Part shown: one piece after another, positions 33,916 to 41,495 of the stretch
Numbering within the stretch: the first letter of the stretch is position 1
How the letters are laid out: every line of letters starts with the position of its first letter
Assembly: GCA_003539495.1 (NCBI GenBank)
Contig: DPPB01000033.1
Span: 27,659 to 91,658 of the forward strand
Source of the DNA: Oscillibacter sp.
GTDB lineage: Bacteria > Bacillota > Clostridia > Oscillospirales > Oscillospiraceae
Direction: 5' to 3'
DNA: 64,000 bases
Position numbers and translations under genes: made by a program
The notes under the pieces: generated by a model
What the model saw: the letters and a program-made list of their open reading frames with translations, nothing else
What the model was told of the DNA's origin: nothing
The model's database searches: none

Positions 33916-34332
33916 AGTGATAGCTCCCCTTTCCCAAAAGCAAATTCTATCTATAGGGTAAATCCGGCCCGGTGTTGCCCATCCTGGGACAACGCTGCGG
34001 GAAAATATTTCTGTGTCAGCCACCGATTACCGCCCCACTGGGAAGGGGCGGCACATAGGCACCGTAAGTATATCATAAAGACATAAAAAAGTCCACACTT
34101 ATATATTAGATAATGTATAAATCTTTTTTTCCTTTTTCCGGGAAAACACGCCGCCTGCGGAGAAATATTTCTGTTGACAGGCCCTTTTACATTATGTATA
34201 ATAAACAAAGTGCCGCATTTTCGGCACCTGACTTTTTCAACTGCGGGGCGGAGGAAGCTTCGCCCGCCGTCGAGTAAGTGTGGCGGCCCGGTTGCCGCCG
34301 CCGGATTTTCTATGTAATGGAGGTGTCCTGCA
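33916..34332. promoter_or_regulatory. dnaA-rpmH divergent interval, second part of oriC
   Basis: No gene fits. The right side has an ideal sigma-A promoter for rpmH (TTGACA 34174-34179, 17 bp, TATAAT 34197-34202). The middle (about 34070-34135) is AT-rich with one weak DnaA-box-like 9-mer (AAGTCCACA, 34089-34097). Two similar 25-bp stretches (33992-34016, 34153-34178; shared core AATATTTCTGT) form a direct repeat. In Bacillus the equivalent interval carries the incA/incB box clusters, which are weak here. Confidence 0.6.
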
Positions 34333-34467
34333 ATGTTCCGTACCTATCAGCCCAAGAAGCGCCAGCGCTCCAAGGTGCACGGCTTCCGCAAGAGAATGGC
34401 TACTGCCAACGGCCGCAAGGTTTTGGCTCGTCGCCGTGCCAAGGGTCGCGCTCGTCTGACCCTCTGA
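34333..34467 (+). CDS. rpmH: 50S ribosomal protein L34
   Basis: The 44-residue basic protein begins MFRTYQPKKRQRSKVHGF and ends RRRAKGRARLTL, a full L34. ATG 34333 follows a GGAGGTG site. It is the first gene rightward of the origin and heads the rpmH-rnpA-yidD-yidC-jag series, as in most bacteria. Confidence 0.97.
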   Translation: MFRTYQPKKRQRSKVHGFRKRMATANGRKVLARRRAKGRARLTL

Positions 34468-34589
34468 GGTCACGGAAGGTGCATCCGGCATAGCTCGTGA
34501 AAAACAGGGACGGTGGAAGGGAAAACTGCCGTCCCTATTCGTCTATGCAGATGTCGCTTGGCAGTGTAACTTTAAGCCGGGAGAAAACC

Positions 34590-34940
34590 ATGAAAGCAGC
34601 CGTAACCGTCAAGGAAAATTACGAATTTCGCCGCATCTACCGCAAGGGCCGCTCCGCTGTGAGCCCCTATTTTGTGATGTACTGCCTGAAGAATCGGGCC
34701 GGGGCCAGCCGCCTGGGTGTCACGGTGAGTAAGAAGCTGGGTCATGCGGTGGTGCGCAACCGGGTGCGCCGCCGGATCCGGGAGCTTTACCGCCTGAACC
34801 GGGATAAAATGCGCCCCGGGTGGGACGTGATTGTGGTGGGCCGTGGCCGCAGCGCTGCAGGCCCGTATCAGAAGATGAACGAGGCGTATTTGGATTGCCT
34901 GCGCCGGCTCTCCCTGCTGCGGGAGGAGGGCGAGGCATGA
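34590..34940 (+). CDS. rnpA: Ribonuclease P protein component
   Basis: Basic protein cofactor of the RNase P ribozyme in tRNA 5' processing. The product has 116 residues. The RNA-binding motif is visible as NRVRRRIRELYR, with FRRIYRKGRS at the N-terminus. The frame extends upstream to 34497; ATG 34590 is chosen by homology and the GGGAG element. It overlaps yidD by 4 bp (ATGA). The RNase P RNA gene itself is not in this window. Confidence 0.94.
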   Translation: MKAAVTVKENYEFRRIYRKGRSAVSPYFVMYCLKNRAGASRLGVTVSKKLGHAVVRNRVRRRIRELYRLNRDKMRPGWDVIVVGRGRSAAGPYQKMNEAYLDCLRRLSLLREEGEA

Positions 34941-35146
34941 AAAAAGCATGTATGGCCGCCATCCGGTTTTACCAGCGGGAGGTTTCCCCTCTATTTCCGC
35001 CCCGGTGCCGCTATATTCCCACCTGCTCGGAGTACGCTCTGGAGGCGGTGGAAAAATACGGCGCCGTAAAGGGCAGCTTTCTTGCCGCCAAGCGTATATT
35101 GCGATGCAATCCTTTCCACAAGGGCGGGTATGATCCCGTTCCGTAA
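34937..35146 (+). CDS. yidD: Membrane protein insertion efficiency factor YidD
   Basis: The 69-residue protein has the family core FYQREVSPLFPPRCRYIPTCSEYALEA and RCNPFHKGGYDPVP, including the conserved cysteines. It helps insertion of membrane proteins with YidC. Its start overlaps the rnpA stop; yidC follows 39 bp later. Confidence 0.93.
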   Translation: MKKACMAAIRFYQREVSPLFPPRCRYIPTCSEYALEAVEKYGAVKGSFLAAKRILRCNPFHKGGYDPVP

Positions 35147-35185
35147 CCATCGGCTTTTCCCAAGAACTAAACGGAGGAAAAAAAT

Positions 35186-36292
35186 ATGTTCGCACAACTC
35201 GGATATTATATCTGTGTGCCTTTTGCCTGGCTGACCCGCCTGTTCTATTCCCTCACCGGGTCCTACGGCCTGGCGCTGATCCTGTTCACCCTGGTGGTGA
35301 AGCTGGTGATCCTGCCCTTCCAGCTGAAGGGTAAGAAGAGCATGCTGCGTATGAACCGTATGCAGGGCAAGATGAAGGACATCCAGACCCGCTACGCTAA
35401 TAATAAGCAGCGTCAGCAGGAGGAGATGGCCAACCTCTACGCCCAGGAGGGCGTGAACCCCATGTCCGGCTGTCTGTGGTCCTTCCTGCCCTTCCCCATT
35501 CTCATCGCCCTGTACGCCATCATCCGCCAGCCCCTGCGTTACCTCATGGGCCTCAGCGTGGACACCATCAGCGCCATCACCGACGCGGCCACCAAGCTGG
35601 GCTACACCGTGGCAGAGGGGGGCCAGGCTGCGGCCTATGAGCAGATCTACCTGGCCAAGTTCGTCCATCAGAACTGGGACAGCTTCCAGGGCCAGTTTGA
35701 CGGGCTCATCAACCTGGACTATAACTTCCTGGGCATGGACCTGGCCAGCCAGGGCTCCCAGCTCTTTAAGCAGATCACCACCGGCGGCTGGCCGGTCATC
35801 GGTGTGCTGCTGCTGCCGGTCATTGCCACAGCCCTGCAGTTCCTCATGACCCTTATCAGCATGAAGGCCACCGGCAATGCCGCCGGCTCCCAGGGCAAGA
35901 TGATGATGTACCTCATGCCCCTGATGACCCTGTGGATGGGCTATATCCTGCCTGCCGCCCTGTGCGTGTACTGGATTGCCAACACCGCCTTTGCCACCAT
36001 TCAGGAGCAGGTGCTCAATAAGTACTTCAACAAGATCCTGGACCGGGAGGAAACGGACAAGGAGCGCGCCAAGCGCGAGGCCCGGGCCGCCAAGATGATG
36101 GCCTCCCGGGAGCGGATGCTGCAGCAGCAACAGCAGTATGAGAAGTCCAAGTCCGGCAATAACAATAATAAGAAAAAGAATCAAGCTGCCAAAAAGCCGG
36201 AGAAAAAGGCCGGCACCAATGAAAACGGCCGGGTGGGCCAGCGTCCCTATGCCCGCGGCCGCGCTTACAGCGAGCATCACTACGACGAATAA
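35186..36292 (+). CDS. yidC: Membrane protein insertase YidC/OxaA
   Basis: Inserts and folds membrane proteins with or without Sec. The product has 368 residues: five membrane helices, the cytoplasmic coiled coil (SMLRMNRMQGKMKDIQTRY), and a groove helix with LPFQLKGKKSM. It has no clear lipobox at the N-terminus, unlike Bacillus SpoIIIJ. A long Lys/Asn/Gln-rich basic tail (about 300-368), with runs of Asn and Gln, is expected to touch ribosomes. Confidence 0.93.
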   Translation: MFAQLGYYICVPFAWLTRLFYSLTGSYGLALILFTLVVKLVILPFQLKGKKSMLRMNRMQGKMKDIQTRYANNKQRQQEEMANLYAQEGVNPMSGCLWSFLPFPILIALYAIIRQPLRYLMGLSVDTISAITDAATKLGYTVAEGGQAAAYEQIYLAKFVHQNWDSFQGQFDGLINLDYNFLGMDLASQGSQLFKQITTGGWPVIGVLLLPVIATALQFLMTLISMKATGNAAGSQGKMMMYLMPLMTLWMGYILPAALCVYWIANTAFATIQEQVLNKYFNKILDREETDKERAKREARAAKMMASRERMLQQQQQYEKSKSGNNNNKKKNQAAKKPEKKAGTNENGRVGQRPYARGRAYSEHHYDE

Positions 36293-36303
36293 GGAGTTTT
36301 GTC

Positions 36304-37137
36304 ATGCGTTATATTGATGTAACAGGCAAGACCGAGGAGGAGGCCGTCCGCAAGGCGCTGGAGCAGCTCCATCTGGAGCGGGATGACGTGTCCCTGGAGA
36401 TATTGGAGCGTTCCAAGAGCGGATTTTTAGGCATCGGCAGCAGCCCGGCCAAGGTGCGGGTGCGCTACGAGCTGGACGTTGTGGAGGAGCCGGAGGTCAA
36501 GACCCCGGCCCCCCAGGCAAAGCCCGCCGAAAAGAAGGCCGCCGAGAGCAAGCCTGTAGAAAAGAAGCCCGCCGAGAAGAGACCGGCGGAGAAGAAGCCT
36601 ATCGAGAAAAAGCCCGAGGCCAAGCCCGTGGAAAAGCCGGCCGAGCCGGCTGCCCCCTCTGCCGCCGCCTGTGATAATGACGATGCCCGCCGCATCACGC
36701 AGTTCCTGGCGGGCCTGCTGGAGCACATGGAGTGCAAGGCGGAGATCAAGGTGTACGAGGAAGAAAAGAACCGCTACAAGGTCATTCTGGAGGGCCAGCG
36801 CCTGGGTGCGCTCATTGGCCGCCGGGGCGAGACCCTGGACGCTATCCAGCAGCTGACCAACTATGCTGTGAACAGCGGCCGGGACAAGCGCCTTCGGATC
36901 CATGTGGACGCGGAGAATTACCGTGCCAAGCGGGAGCAGAGCCTGGAGAGCCTGGCCCATAAGGTGGCCGGCAAGGTGCTCAAGTATCGCCGCAGCGTGA
37001 CCCTGGAGCCCATGAATGCCTATGAGCGCCATGTGATCCACGCCGCTCTGCAGGATAAGGCGGGCGTCACCACCTATTCTGTGGGCACGGAGCCCAACCG
37101 CCGCGTGGTCGTAGCCTACGACCGGGGCAACCGGTAA
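36304..37137 (+). CDS. khpB: RNA-binding protein KhpB/Jag
   Basis: The product has 277 residues: Jag-N domain (about 1-55, VTGKTEEEAVRKALEQLHLE), a Lys/Pro/Glu-rich linker with imperfect repeats of EKKPAEKR type (70-120), then a KH domain (GALIGRRGETLDAIQQLTNY) and an R3H domain near the end. KhpB with KhpA binds many mRNAs and affects cell elongation. The repeat-rich linker is longer than usual. It ends the origin-proximal operon, followed by a terminator. Confidence 0.92.
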   Translation: MRYIDVTGKTEEEAVRKALEQLHLERDDVSLEILERSKSGFLGIGSSPAKVRVRYELDVVEEPEVKTPAPQAKPAEKKAAESKPVEKKPAEKRPAEKKPIEKKPEAKPVEKPAEPAAPSAAACDNDDARRITQFLAGLLEHMECKAEIKVYEEEKNRYKVILEGQRLGALIGRRGETLDAIQQLTNYAVNSGRDKRLRIHVDAENYRAKREQSLESLAHKVAGKVLKYRRSVTLEPMNAYERHVIHAALQDKAGVTTYSVGTEPNRRVVVAYDRGNR

Positions 37138-37158
37138 AGTAAAGTTAAAAGCAGAAAA

Positions 37159-37188
37159 ACAGACCGGGAACACCCGGTCTGTTTTTTT
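37159..37188 (+). terminator. Terminator after jag
   Basis: ACAGACCGGG ... CCCGGTCTGT hairpin followed by seven T. Confidence 0.8.
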
Positions 37189-37212
37189 GGCTGATGCCCC
37201 TGTAAAAAAGCA

Positions 37213-37251
37213 TGTCATTGCGAGGCCGCAATGCGCCCGTGGCAATCCGCA
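37213..37251. repeat. A-type repeat
   Basis: GTCATTGCGAGGCCGCAATG followed by CGCCCGTGGCAATCCGCAC, a short member of the dispersed A family. Confidence 0.65.
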
Positions 37252-37306
37252 CCTCCGTCCCCACTAAATACCAGGCGGGCCGATTTTCTCAATCGGCCCG
37301 CCTTTC

Positions 37307-37606
37307 TTATTCCCGATTCAGCGCCAAGAGCTCTCCGATCACCCCATCAAGCAGGGGCAAATACCTACTGTCGATGCGCCCTATGCGCTGGGCGCGCTGC
37401 TCGTCACCGCAGCGCTTTTCTCCGAAGAGCACATAGTCGGCACTGAGCCCCAGCACATCGCAGATTTTAATGAGCATCTTCACTGAGATCCCCGTGCGCC
37501 CCCGCTCCACCTCGGCCATATAGGACACGCTGACATCCAGCAGCTCCGCAAATTTCTCCCGCGTATACCCGGCATCCTCCCGAGCCTTGCGGATTCGCAT
37601 ATACAT
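37307..37606 (-). CDS. XRE-family transcriptional regulator
   Basis: The 99-residue protein has an N-terminal Cro/C1 HTH (about 4-60: RIRKAREDAGYTREKFAELLDVSVSYMAEVERGRTGISVKML) and a short C-terminal tail with DEQRAQRIGRIDSRYLPLLDGVI. It is divergent from the lipoprotein gene at 37752, with 145 bp between them holding both promoters. Targets are unknown. Its 3' end overlaps a hairpin that would end its transcript (37274-37310). Confidence 0.85.
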   Translation of the reverse strand: MYMRIRKAREDAGYTREKFAELLDVSVSYMAEVERGRTGISVKMLIKICDVLGLSADYVLFGEKRCGDEQRAQRIGRIDSRYLPLLDGVIGELLALNRE

Positions 37607-37751
37607 ATACTATCACCTCTGCATACAGTATCAGTGATAGTTTGCACAAAAAACATCAACCAATCTTGTATATTAAACATCTTGTATTAGTTTATGTTTT
37701 ATCCTATAATGAGAACAAACCTAAAAATGACCGAATAGAGAGGAGAAAATC

Positions 37752-38087
37752 ATGAAAACAAAACGGGTGGGGGCCATGGCCCTGCTGCTGGTGTTGGTTC
37801 TGTCGCTGGCAGGCTGCGGCAAGAGCCTGGAAAAACAACTGCCGGGGTCGTGGTATCAGAAGGGAGAAAACGAGCCAATTTTTACCCTGTATGATGATGG
37901 GACCATGACTGCTTTTAACGAAACCGAGTACGGCACCTGGGCGGTTGTGAATGACGATCAACTGAAAATAGCCGGACCTTATGGCGCTGGGACTTTGACC
38001 ATTGAAAGCCTAAAAAACGGCTGCATGAAACTCAGTGACAGCTACGGCAATTCGGAAACCATTTGGAACACGCCCCAAGGAAAGTGA
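37752..38087 (+). CDS. Small lipoprotein of unknown function
   Basis: The 111-residue protein has a lipoprotein signal peptide (KR...ALLLVLVLSLAGC, lipid on Cys at about residue 22), followed by a beta-rich domain with LPGSWYQKGENEPIFTLYDDGTMTAF, like the lipocalin-type DUF5640-like lipoproteins of Firmicutes. Function unknown. GAGGAG precedes the ATG. The stop codon overlaps the start of a dispersed repeat (38084-38200). Confidence 0.75.
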   Translation: MKTKRVGAMALLLVLVLSLAGCGKSLEKQLPGSWYQKGENEPIFTLYDDGTMTAFNETEYGTWAVVNDDQLKIAGPYGAGTLTIESLKNGCMKLSDSYGNSETIWNTPQGK

Positions 38088-38200
38088 GGGAAACCCAAGA
38101 AGGGATTCCCCCTCTATTTAAATCAATCATTTTTAGAGCTTTGAAAGAGTTCTAAAAGCTTAGCCAGCGTGTCGAAAAAGCTTTTTCAACACGCTGGCTG
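38084..38200 (+). repeat. Dispersed repeat D, copy 1
   Basis: Starts GTGAGGGAAACCCAAGAAGG and runs to a palindrome GCCAGCGTGTCGAAAAAGC ... TTTTTCAACACGCTGGC. It is clearly homologous to 55292-55408. The lipoprotein stop codon is its first TGA. Confidence 0.7.
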
Positions 38201-38247
38201 TGCGAATTACACTACATATCGGGCCCTATACGGTGACGATCATCGTA

Positions 38248-38373
38248 AAACGCAGAAACCGCCACCCCGGCAGGTGACGGTTTCCTTCGAGAAATTTAGT
38301 TAACTACTTGGGCTAACCGCTTGTCGCAGCGCCCTTTCTACATTCATTATAGCAAAAATATCCCCCATGTCAA
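38248..38373 (-). ncRNA. Putative small RNA, copy 2 (paralogue of 21483-21607)
   Basis: On the minus strand there is TTGACA (38368-38373), 16 bp, TATAAT (38346-38351), a start near 38339 (TAGAAAGGGCGCTGCGACAA), then about 90 nt ending in the hairpin GGAAACCGTCACC/GGTGGCGGTTTC (38255-38285) and TGCGTTTT. The promoter is consensus. Both paralogues conserve AGAAAGGG(Y)GCTGC and GCGGTT(R)GCCC. No coding frame with ribosome site fits. The upstream gene on this strand, tatD, ends 400 bp away. Confidence 0.65.
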
Positions 38374-38374
38374 G

Positions 38375-38660
38375 AGGCCGGCGTGCCCTCACCCCGCCCT
38401 ACGGAAGCGCACCAAGTCGCGTGATAAGCGGGCCGTCGGAGACGCCGGCCCCTACGGAGCTATATCAAAGACCTGTGCATAGGGGGCGATGACCCTGTTG
38501 CGGTGCCCAAAATTTCTGCGCTGCCTAACGACGGACGCTTGAAATTTTGACCGCGGCCACTCGCTCGCCTCGCTTCATCTGCCACTGGCAGCGCTCAGCT
38601 CGTTCCCCACATCGCCCCGCCTGCACTGCACTTACCTGCCGTGCGTAGGGGCGTCCGCCC
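38375..38660. repeat. B-type repeats, one interrupted by a 110-130-bp segment
   Basis: B palindromes occupy this gene-free stretch. At 38488-38626 a B unit is split: GGGGGCGATG at the left, CCCACATCGCCCC at the right, and about 110-130 bp of unrelated sequence between. Confidence 0.65.
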
Positions 38661-38703
38661 CTGTCTGCCCACCTAATAGTGAGGGAACCCTTGCAAAACT
38701 GTC

Positions 38704-38741
38704 ATCGCCGCGGTCGGTTTACAAACCGGCCACGGCGATCT
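38704..38741 (-). terminator. Hairpin after tatD
   Basis: ATCGCCGCGGTCGGTTT ... AAACCGGCCACGGCGAT stem. On the minus strand GACAGTTTTGC follows. It probably ends tatD transcripts. Confidence 0.6.
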
Positions 38742-38771
38742 GTTTTCCCATTCGGCGCACGAAAGTCTTCG

Positions 38772-39533
38772 TCACACGCCGAAAAACCGCCGTCCGTTTT
38801 CCCAGGTGGCCTTTTCCACCTCCTCCGGGGTCAGGCCCTTGATCTGGGCGATCTTCTCCGCCACAAAGCGCACATAGGACGAGTCGTTCCGCTCCCCCCG
38901 GTGGGGCACCGGGGTCAGATACGGCGCATCCGTCTCAATCATCAGCATAGAAAGGGGCGCCGCGGCGATGACCTCCGGGGCCTTTTTTGCGTTTTTGAAG
39001 GTGGCCGCCCCGTTAAATGACAGCATCCAACCCATTTGGATCAGCTCCCGTGCCATTTCCGCAGACCCGGCGAAGCAGTGGAATACCCCCTTGACCCGGG
39101 GAAATTCCCGCACGATGGCCATAGTGTCCCCGTGGGCGTCCCGGTCGTGGATGATAACGGGCAGCTGCAGCTCCTCCGCCAGCCCCAGCTGCCGGCGCAG
39201 CACCTCCTGCTGCAGCGCCCTGGGAGGATTTTCCGCCCAGTAATAGTCCAGGCCGATCTCCCCGATGGCCACCACCCTGGGATTTTTTGCCAAATTCCGC
39301 AGGGCGTCTATCTGCTCCGGCACAAAGTCGCCGCAGTTTTCCGGGTGGATGCCCACAGCGGCGTATACAAAGTCAAATTTTTCCGCCAGCGCCACCGCCA
39401 TCCGGGAGGTGGGCAAATCGCAGCCGGGGTTCACGATAAGGCCCACGTTTTTCTCCGGCATACTCGCCAGCAAGGCGTCCCGGTCGGCGTCAAAGCGCTC
39501 ATCGTCATAGTGGGCATGGGTGTCAAACAGCAT
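38772..39533 (-). CDS. tatD: TatD family metal-dependent deoxyribonuclease
   Basis: The 253-residue TIM-barrel hydrolase has metal ligands in DTHAHYDD, GEIGLDYY (Glu), VIIHDRDA (His), FHCFAGS and ETDAPYLTP. Members act as 3'-5' exonucleases or on D-aminoacyl substrates. The frame is open to 39566; ATG 39533 starts the motif. It lies 4 bp after the ABM gene in the xth-ABM-tatD operon, which fits a DNA-repair context. Confidence 0.92.
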   Translation of the reverse strand: MLFDTHAHYDDERFDADRDALLASMPEKNVGLIVNPGCDLPTSRMAVALAEKFDFVYAAVGIHPENCGDFVPEQIDALRNLAKNPRVVAIGEIGLDYYWAENPPRALQQEVLRRQLGLAEELQLPVIIHDRDAHGDTMAIVREFPRVKGVFHCFAGSAEMARELIQMGWMLSFNGAATFKNAKKAPEVIAAAPLSMLMIETDAPYLTPVPHRGERNDSSYVRFVAEKIAQIKGLTPEEVEKATWENGRRFFGV

Positions 39534-39537
39534 AGTC

Positions 39538-39816
39538 TCAGTCCTTGTGCAGCTGCGTGTCGGCAATGCAGTCGTCCTTGATGACCCGGAGACGCTTCAT
39601 ATGCTCCTGCTCCATGTGTATGCGCTGGTGCTCGGCGGTGTCCCACTCCTCCAGCAGGAGAATTTCGTCCTCGTTCTGGCAGGAGAGATAGTAGTCATAC
39701 CGCAGGCAGCCCTCCTCCGCTCGGATGGCCGCAAGGATGCTGCCCTCCACGATGCGCCGCAGGAACTCCTCCCGGCGGCCGGGCTTGGCAAAGTAATTCA
39801 CAGATAGCTTCAGCAT
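39538..39816 (-). CDS. Putative quinol monooxygenase (ABM domain)
   Basis: The 92-residue single-domain protein has the ferredoxin-like ABM pattern (VNYFAKPGRREEFLRRI ... EGCLRYDYYLS ... EDEILLLEEWDTAEHQRIH). YgiN-like members oxidise quinols; others degrade heme. It sits between xth and tatD with 3-4 bp gaps, so it is co-translated with them. Activity not proven by sequence. Confidence 0.85.
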   Translation of the reverse strand: MLKLSVNYFAKPGRREEFLRRIVEGSILAAIRAEEGCLRYDYYLSCQNEDEILLLEEWDTAEHQRIHMEQEHMKRLRVIKDDCIADTQLHKD

Positions 39817-39819
39817 TTT

Positions 39820-40575
39820 TTAAACCTCCAATTCCAAATACACCGGGCAGTGGTCGCTGCCGAATATGTCGCTGCGGATGTCCGCCGCCTTTACCTTTCC
39901 AATAAACCGCGCCGACACAAGGAAGTAGTCGATCCTCCACCCCACGTTCTTGTCCCGGGCGTGGAAGCGGTAGCTCCACCAGGAGTAGCGGTCCGTCACA
40001 TCGCCGTGTATGTAGCGGAAGGTGTCCACGAAGCCCGCGTCCAGAAGCTGCGACATTTTCTCCCGCTCCTGGTCGGTAAAGCCGGGGTTCTGGCGGTTGG
40101 TCTTGGGGTTTTTCAGGTCGATCTCCCGGTGGGCCACGTTCAGGTCGCCGCAGTACACCACGGGCTTTTTCCCGTCCAGCTCCCGGAGGTACTCCCGCAG
40201 GTCGTCCTCCCACTGCATCCGGTAGGAAAGGCGCCTGAGCCCATCCTGGCTGTTGGGAGTGTAGCAGCACACCAGGTAAAAGGCCGGGTACTCCGCCGTG
40301 ATGATCCGCCCCTCGTGGCGGTGTTCGTCGGGGCCGAAGTCATAGGTCACGGACAGGGGCTCGGTTTTCGTCAGTATGGCCGTGCCGGAGTAGCCCTTTT
40401 TGTCGGCGGAGTTAAAATACCGGTAATAGCCCGGCAGATCAAAAACCGCCTGCTCCGGCTGCAGCTTCGTCTCCTGCAGGCAGATGACGTCCGGATCCTC
40501 CGCCGCCACATAGTCCAAAAATCCCTTGCCCAGGGCGGCCCGCAGGCCGTTCACATTCCAGCTTATCAGTTTCAT
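39820..40575 (-). CDS. xth: Exodeoxyribonuclease III
   Basis: AP endonuclease/3'-exonuclease of base-excision repair. The product has 251 residues. Motifs: LISWNVNGLRA, QETKLQP, YSGTAI, GDLNVAH, NVGWRIDYFLVS and GSDHCPV. ATG 40575 has AAGGAG before it; the longer frame to 40761 runs through a repeat and is rejected. It heads the operon xth-ABM-tatD. Confidence 0.95.
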   Translation of the reverse strand: MKLISWNVNGLRAALGKGFLDYVAAEDPDVICLQETKLQPEQAVFDLPGYYRYFNSADKKGYSGTAILTKTEPLSVTYDFGPDEHRHEGRIITAEYPAFYLVCCYTPNSQDGLRRLSYRMQWEDDLREYLRELDGKKPVVYCGDLNVAHREIDLKNPKTNRQNPGFTDQEREKMSQLLDAGFVDTFRYIHGDVTDRYSWWSYRFHARDKNVGWRIDYFLVSARFIGKVKAADIRSDIFGSDHCPVYLELEV

Positions 40576-40611
40576 GGGTCGCTCCTTCGCGGTTGGTTTT
40601 TCCCCATTAAA

Positions 40612-40724
40612 CCATGCCGCAAAGCGGAATGGTATAATGCTGCCATATTTTTCGGTTCCCGGCGGAGCCGGGGAGAAAAATGGCAAAAAATAAAAGTATA
40701 ATGGCTGCATTGCTGCCATTATAG
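40612..40724. repeat. Double-hairpin repeat C, copy 1
   Basis: Contains TATAATGCTGCCATATTTTT, an inner stem CCCGGCGGAGCCGGG, GAAAAATGGC, and a second palindrome GTATAATGGCTGCATTGCTG(CCATTATA). Base changes against copies at 56764-56974 keep the pairing. It lies upstream of xth. Confidence 0.7.
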
Positions 40725-40754
40725 CACACCAAAGCTCAAAACCCAACAAAAACA

Positions 40755-40786
40755 TTGACAAAGCCGCCCCGGGAGAATAATATAAT
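40755..40786 (+). promoter_or_regulatory. Promoter of the metG leader
   Basis: TTGACA (40755-40760) with TAATAT (40778-40783, 17 bp) or TATAAT (40781-40786, 20 bp). Confidence 0.6.
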
Positions 40787-40802
40787 AGCTAACGGAGAAG
40801 GC

Positions 40803-40838
40803 TAAAAAAGCCTCGCAGCGTTTCCGCCCGCAGGCGGA
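40803..40838 (-). repeat. Short dispersed repeat E, copy 4 (inverted)
   Basis: The complement reads CCGCCTGCGGGCGGAAACGC then TGCGAGGCTTTTTTAGC, matching E copies at 6951, 12101 and 55597. It lies inside the metG leader. Confidence 0.45.
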
Positions 40839-40892
40839 AAAATCAAACCCGTTTGTCGGAAAATCTCAAAGAAATTTTCCGATAGGATTTTA

Positions 40893-41160
40893 AAGTGGCA
40901 GTGAAGGAAAGAGTACCCCATTTTAGACCGCCAAAGAGAGCCCGGCCAGGTGAAAGCGGGCGCGGGACGGATGGGGGAACATGGCTCCGGAGCCGCCGGG
41001 TCGAGGGCACCTGTGCCTTAGGCTCGGACGGGGGCGCCCGTAACAGCGCAGAGGTGTAACGGCACTTCATGAGGCCGACCTGCGTGAGCAGGCGGCGAAG
41101 CAAGGTGGTATCACGGTGTTTCGGCATCGTCCTTGGCAAAACGCCGGGGACGATTTTGTT
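40893..41160 (+). promoter_or_regulatory. T-box riboswitch upstream of metG
   Basis: T-box core AAGGTGGTATCACGG at 41102-41116 and a terminator (CGTCCTTGGC/GCCGGGGACG, then ATTTTGTTT) at 41128-41160. In stem I, AGTA (40912-40915) faces GAA (40977-40979) across the CCCCAT/ATGGGG helix. AUG (40981-40983) follows after one C, which fits a Met specifier. The leader is long: it begins about 100 nt earlier with extra hairpins. metG starts 335 bp after the terminator. Confidence 0.85.
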
Positions 41161-41224
41161 TATGCTTCCACAGGCGGAAGCCGTCCCTTGCACCCATTCC
41201 TGGGAACCAACGACCGCCGTCCTC

Positions 41225-41430
41225 CTCCCTCTGTCATTGCGAACCAGTGCGCGCACTGGTGCGGCAATCCGTACCCCCTGTTCCCTACGGCATTCTATCG
41301 TTAAACAGTGCGTAGGGGCCGATGCCCACATCGGCCCGCTTGCACCAGCCATTAATCAACGCATCCGTAGGGCGGGGAGCCTACACCCCGCCGCCTAACG
41401 CACCGGGCGGATAGAGCCGTCCGCCCCTGC
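41225..41430. repeat. A- and B-type repeats between the metG T-box and metG
   Basis: An A element (GTCATTGCGAACCAGTGCGC ... CTGGTGCGGCAATCCGTA, 41235-41274) and B palindromes (GTAGGGGCCGATGCCCACATCGGCCC at about 41312-41340; GTAGGGCGGGGAGCC ... CCCCGCC at about 41368-41395) lie in the 5' untranslated region. Confidence 0.75.
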
Positions 41431-41495
41431 AGCCAACCCATCAACAATTTTAAGCCGCTCTTCCATTCGGAGCGGCGGAAAAGGAGATAAAACCC

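Noticed and set aside
33916..34023. Longer DnaA N-terminus
   Set aside because: No good ribosome site for upstream starts, residues do not resemble DnaA domain I, and TTG 33915 has AGGGGAG at correct spacing.
38690..38705. Third copy of repeat D (GTGAGGGAACCC)
   Set aside because: Similarity stops after about 12 bases; treated as chance.
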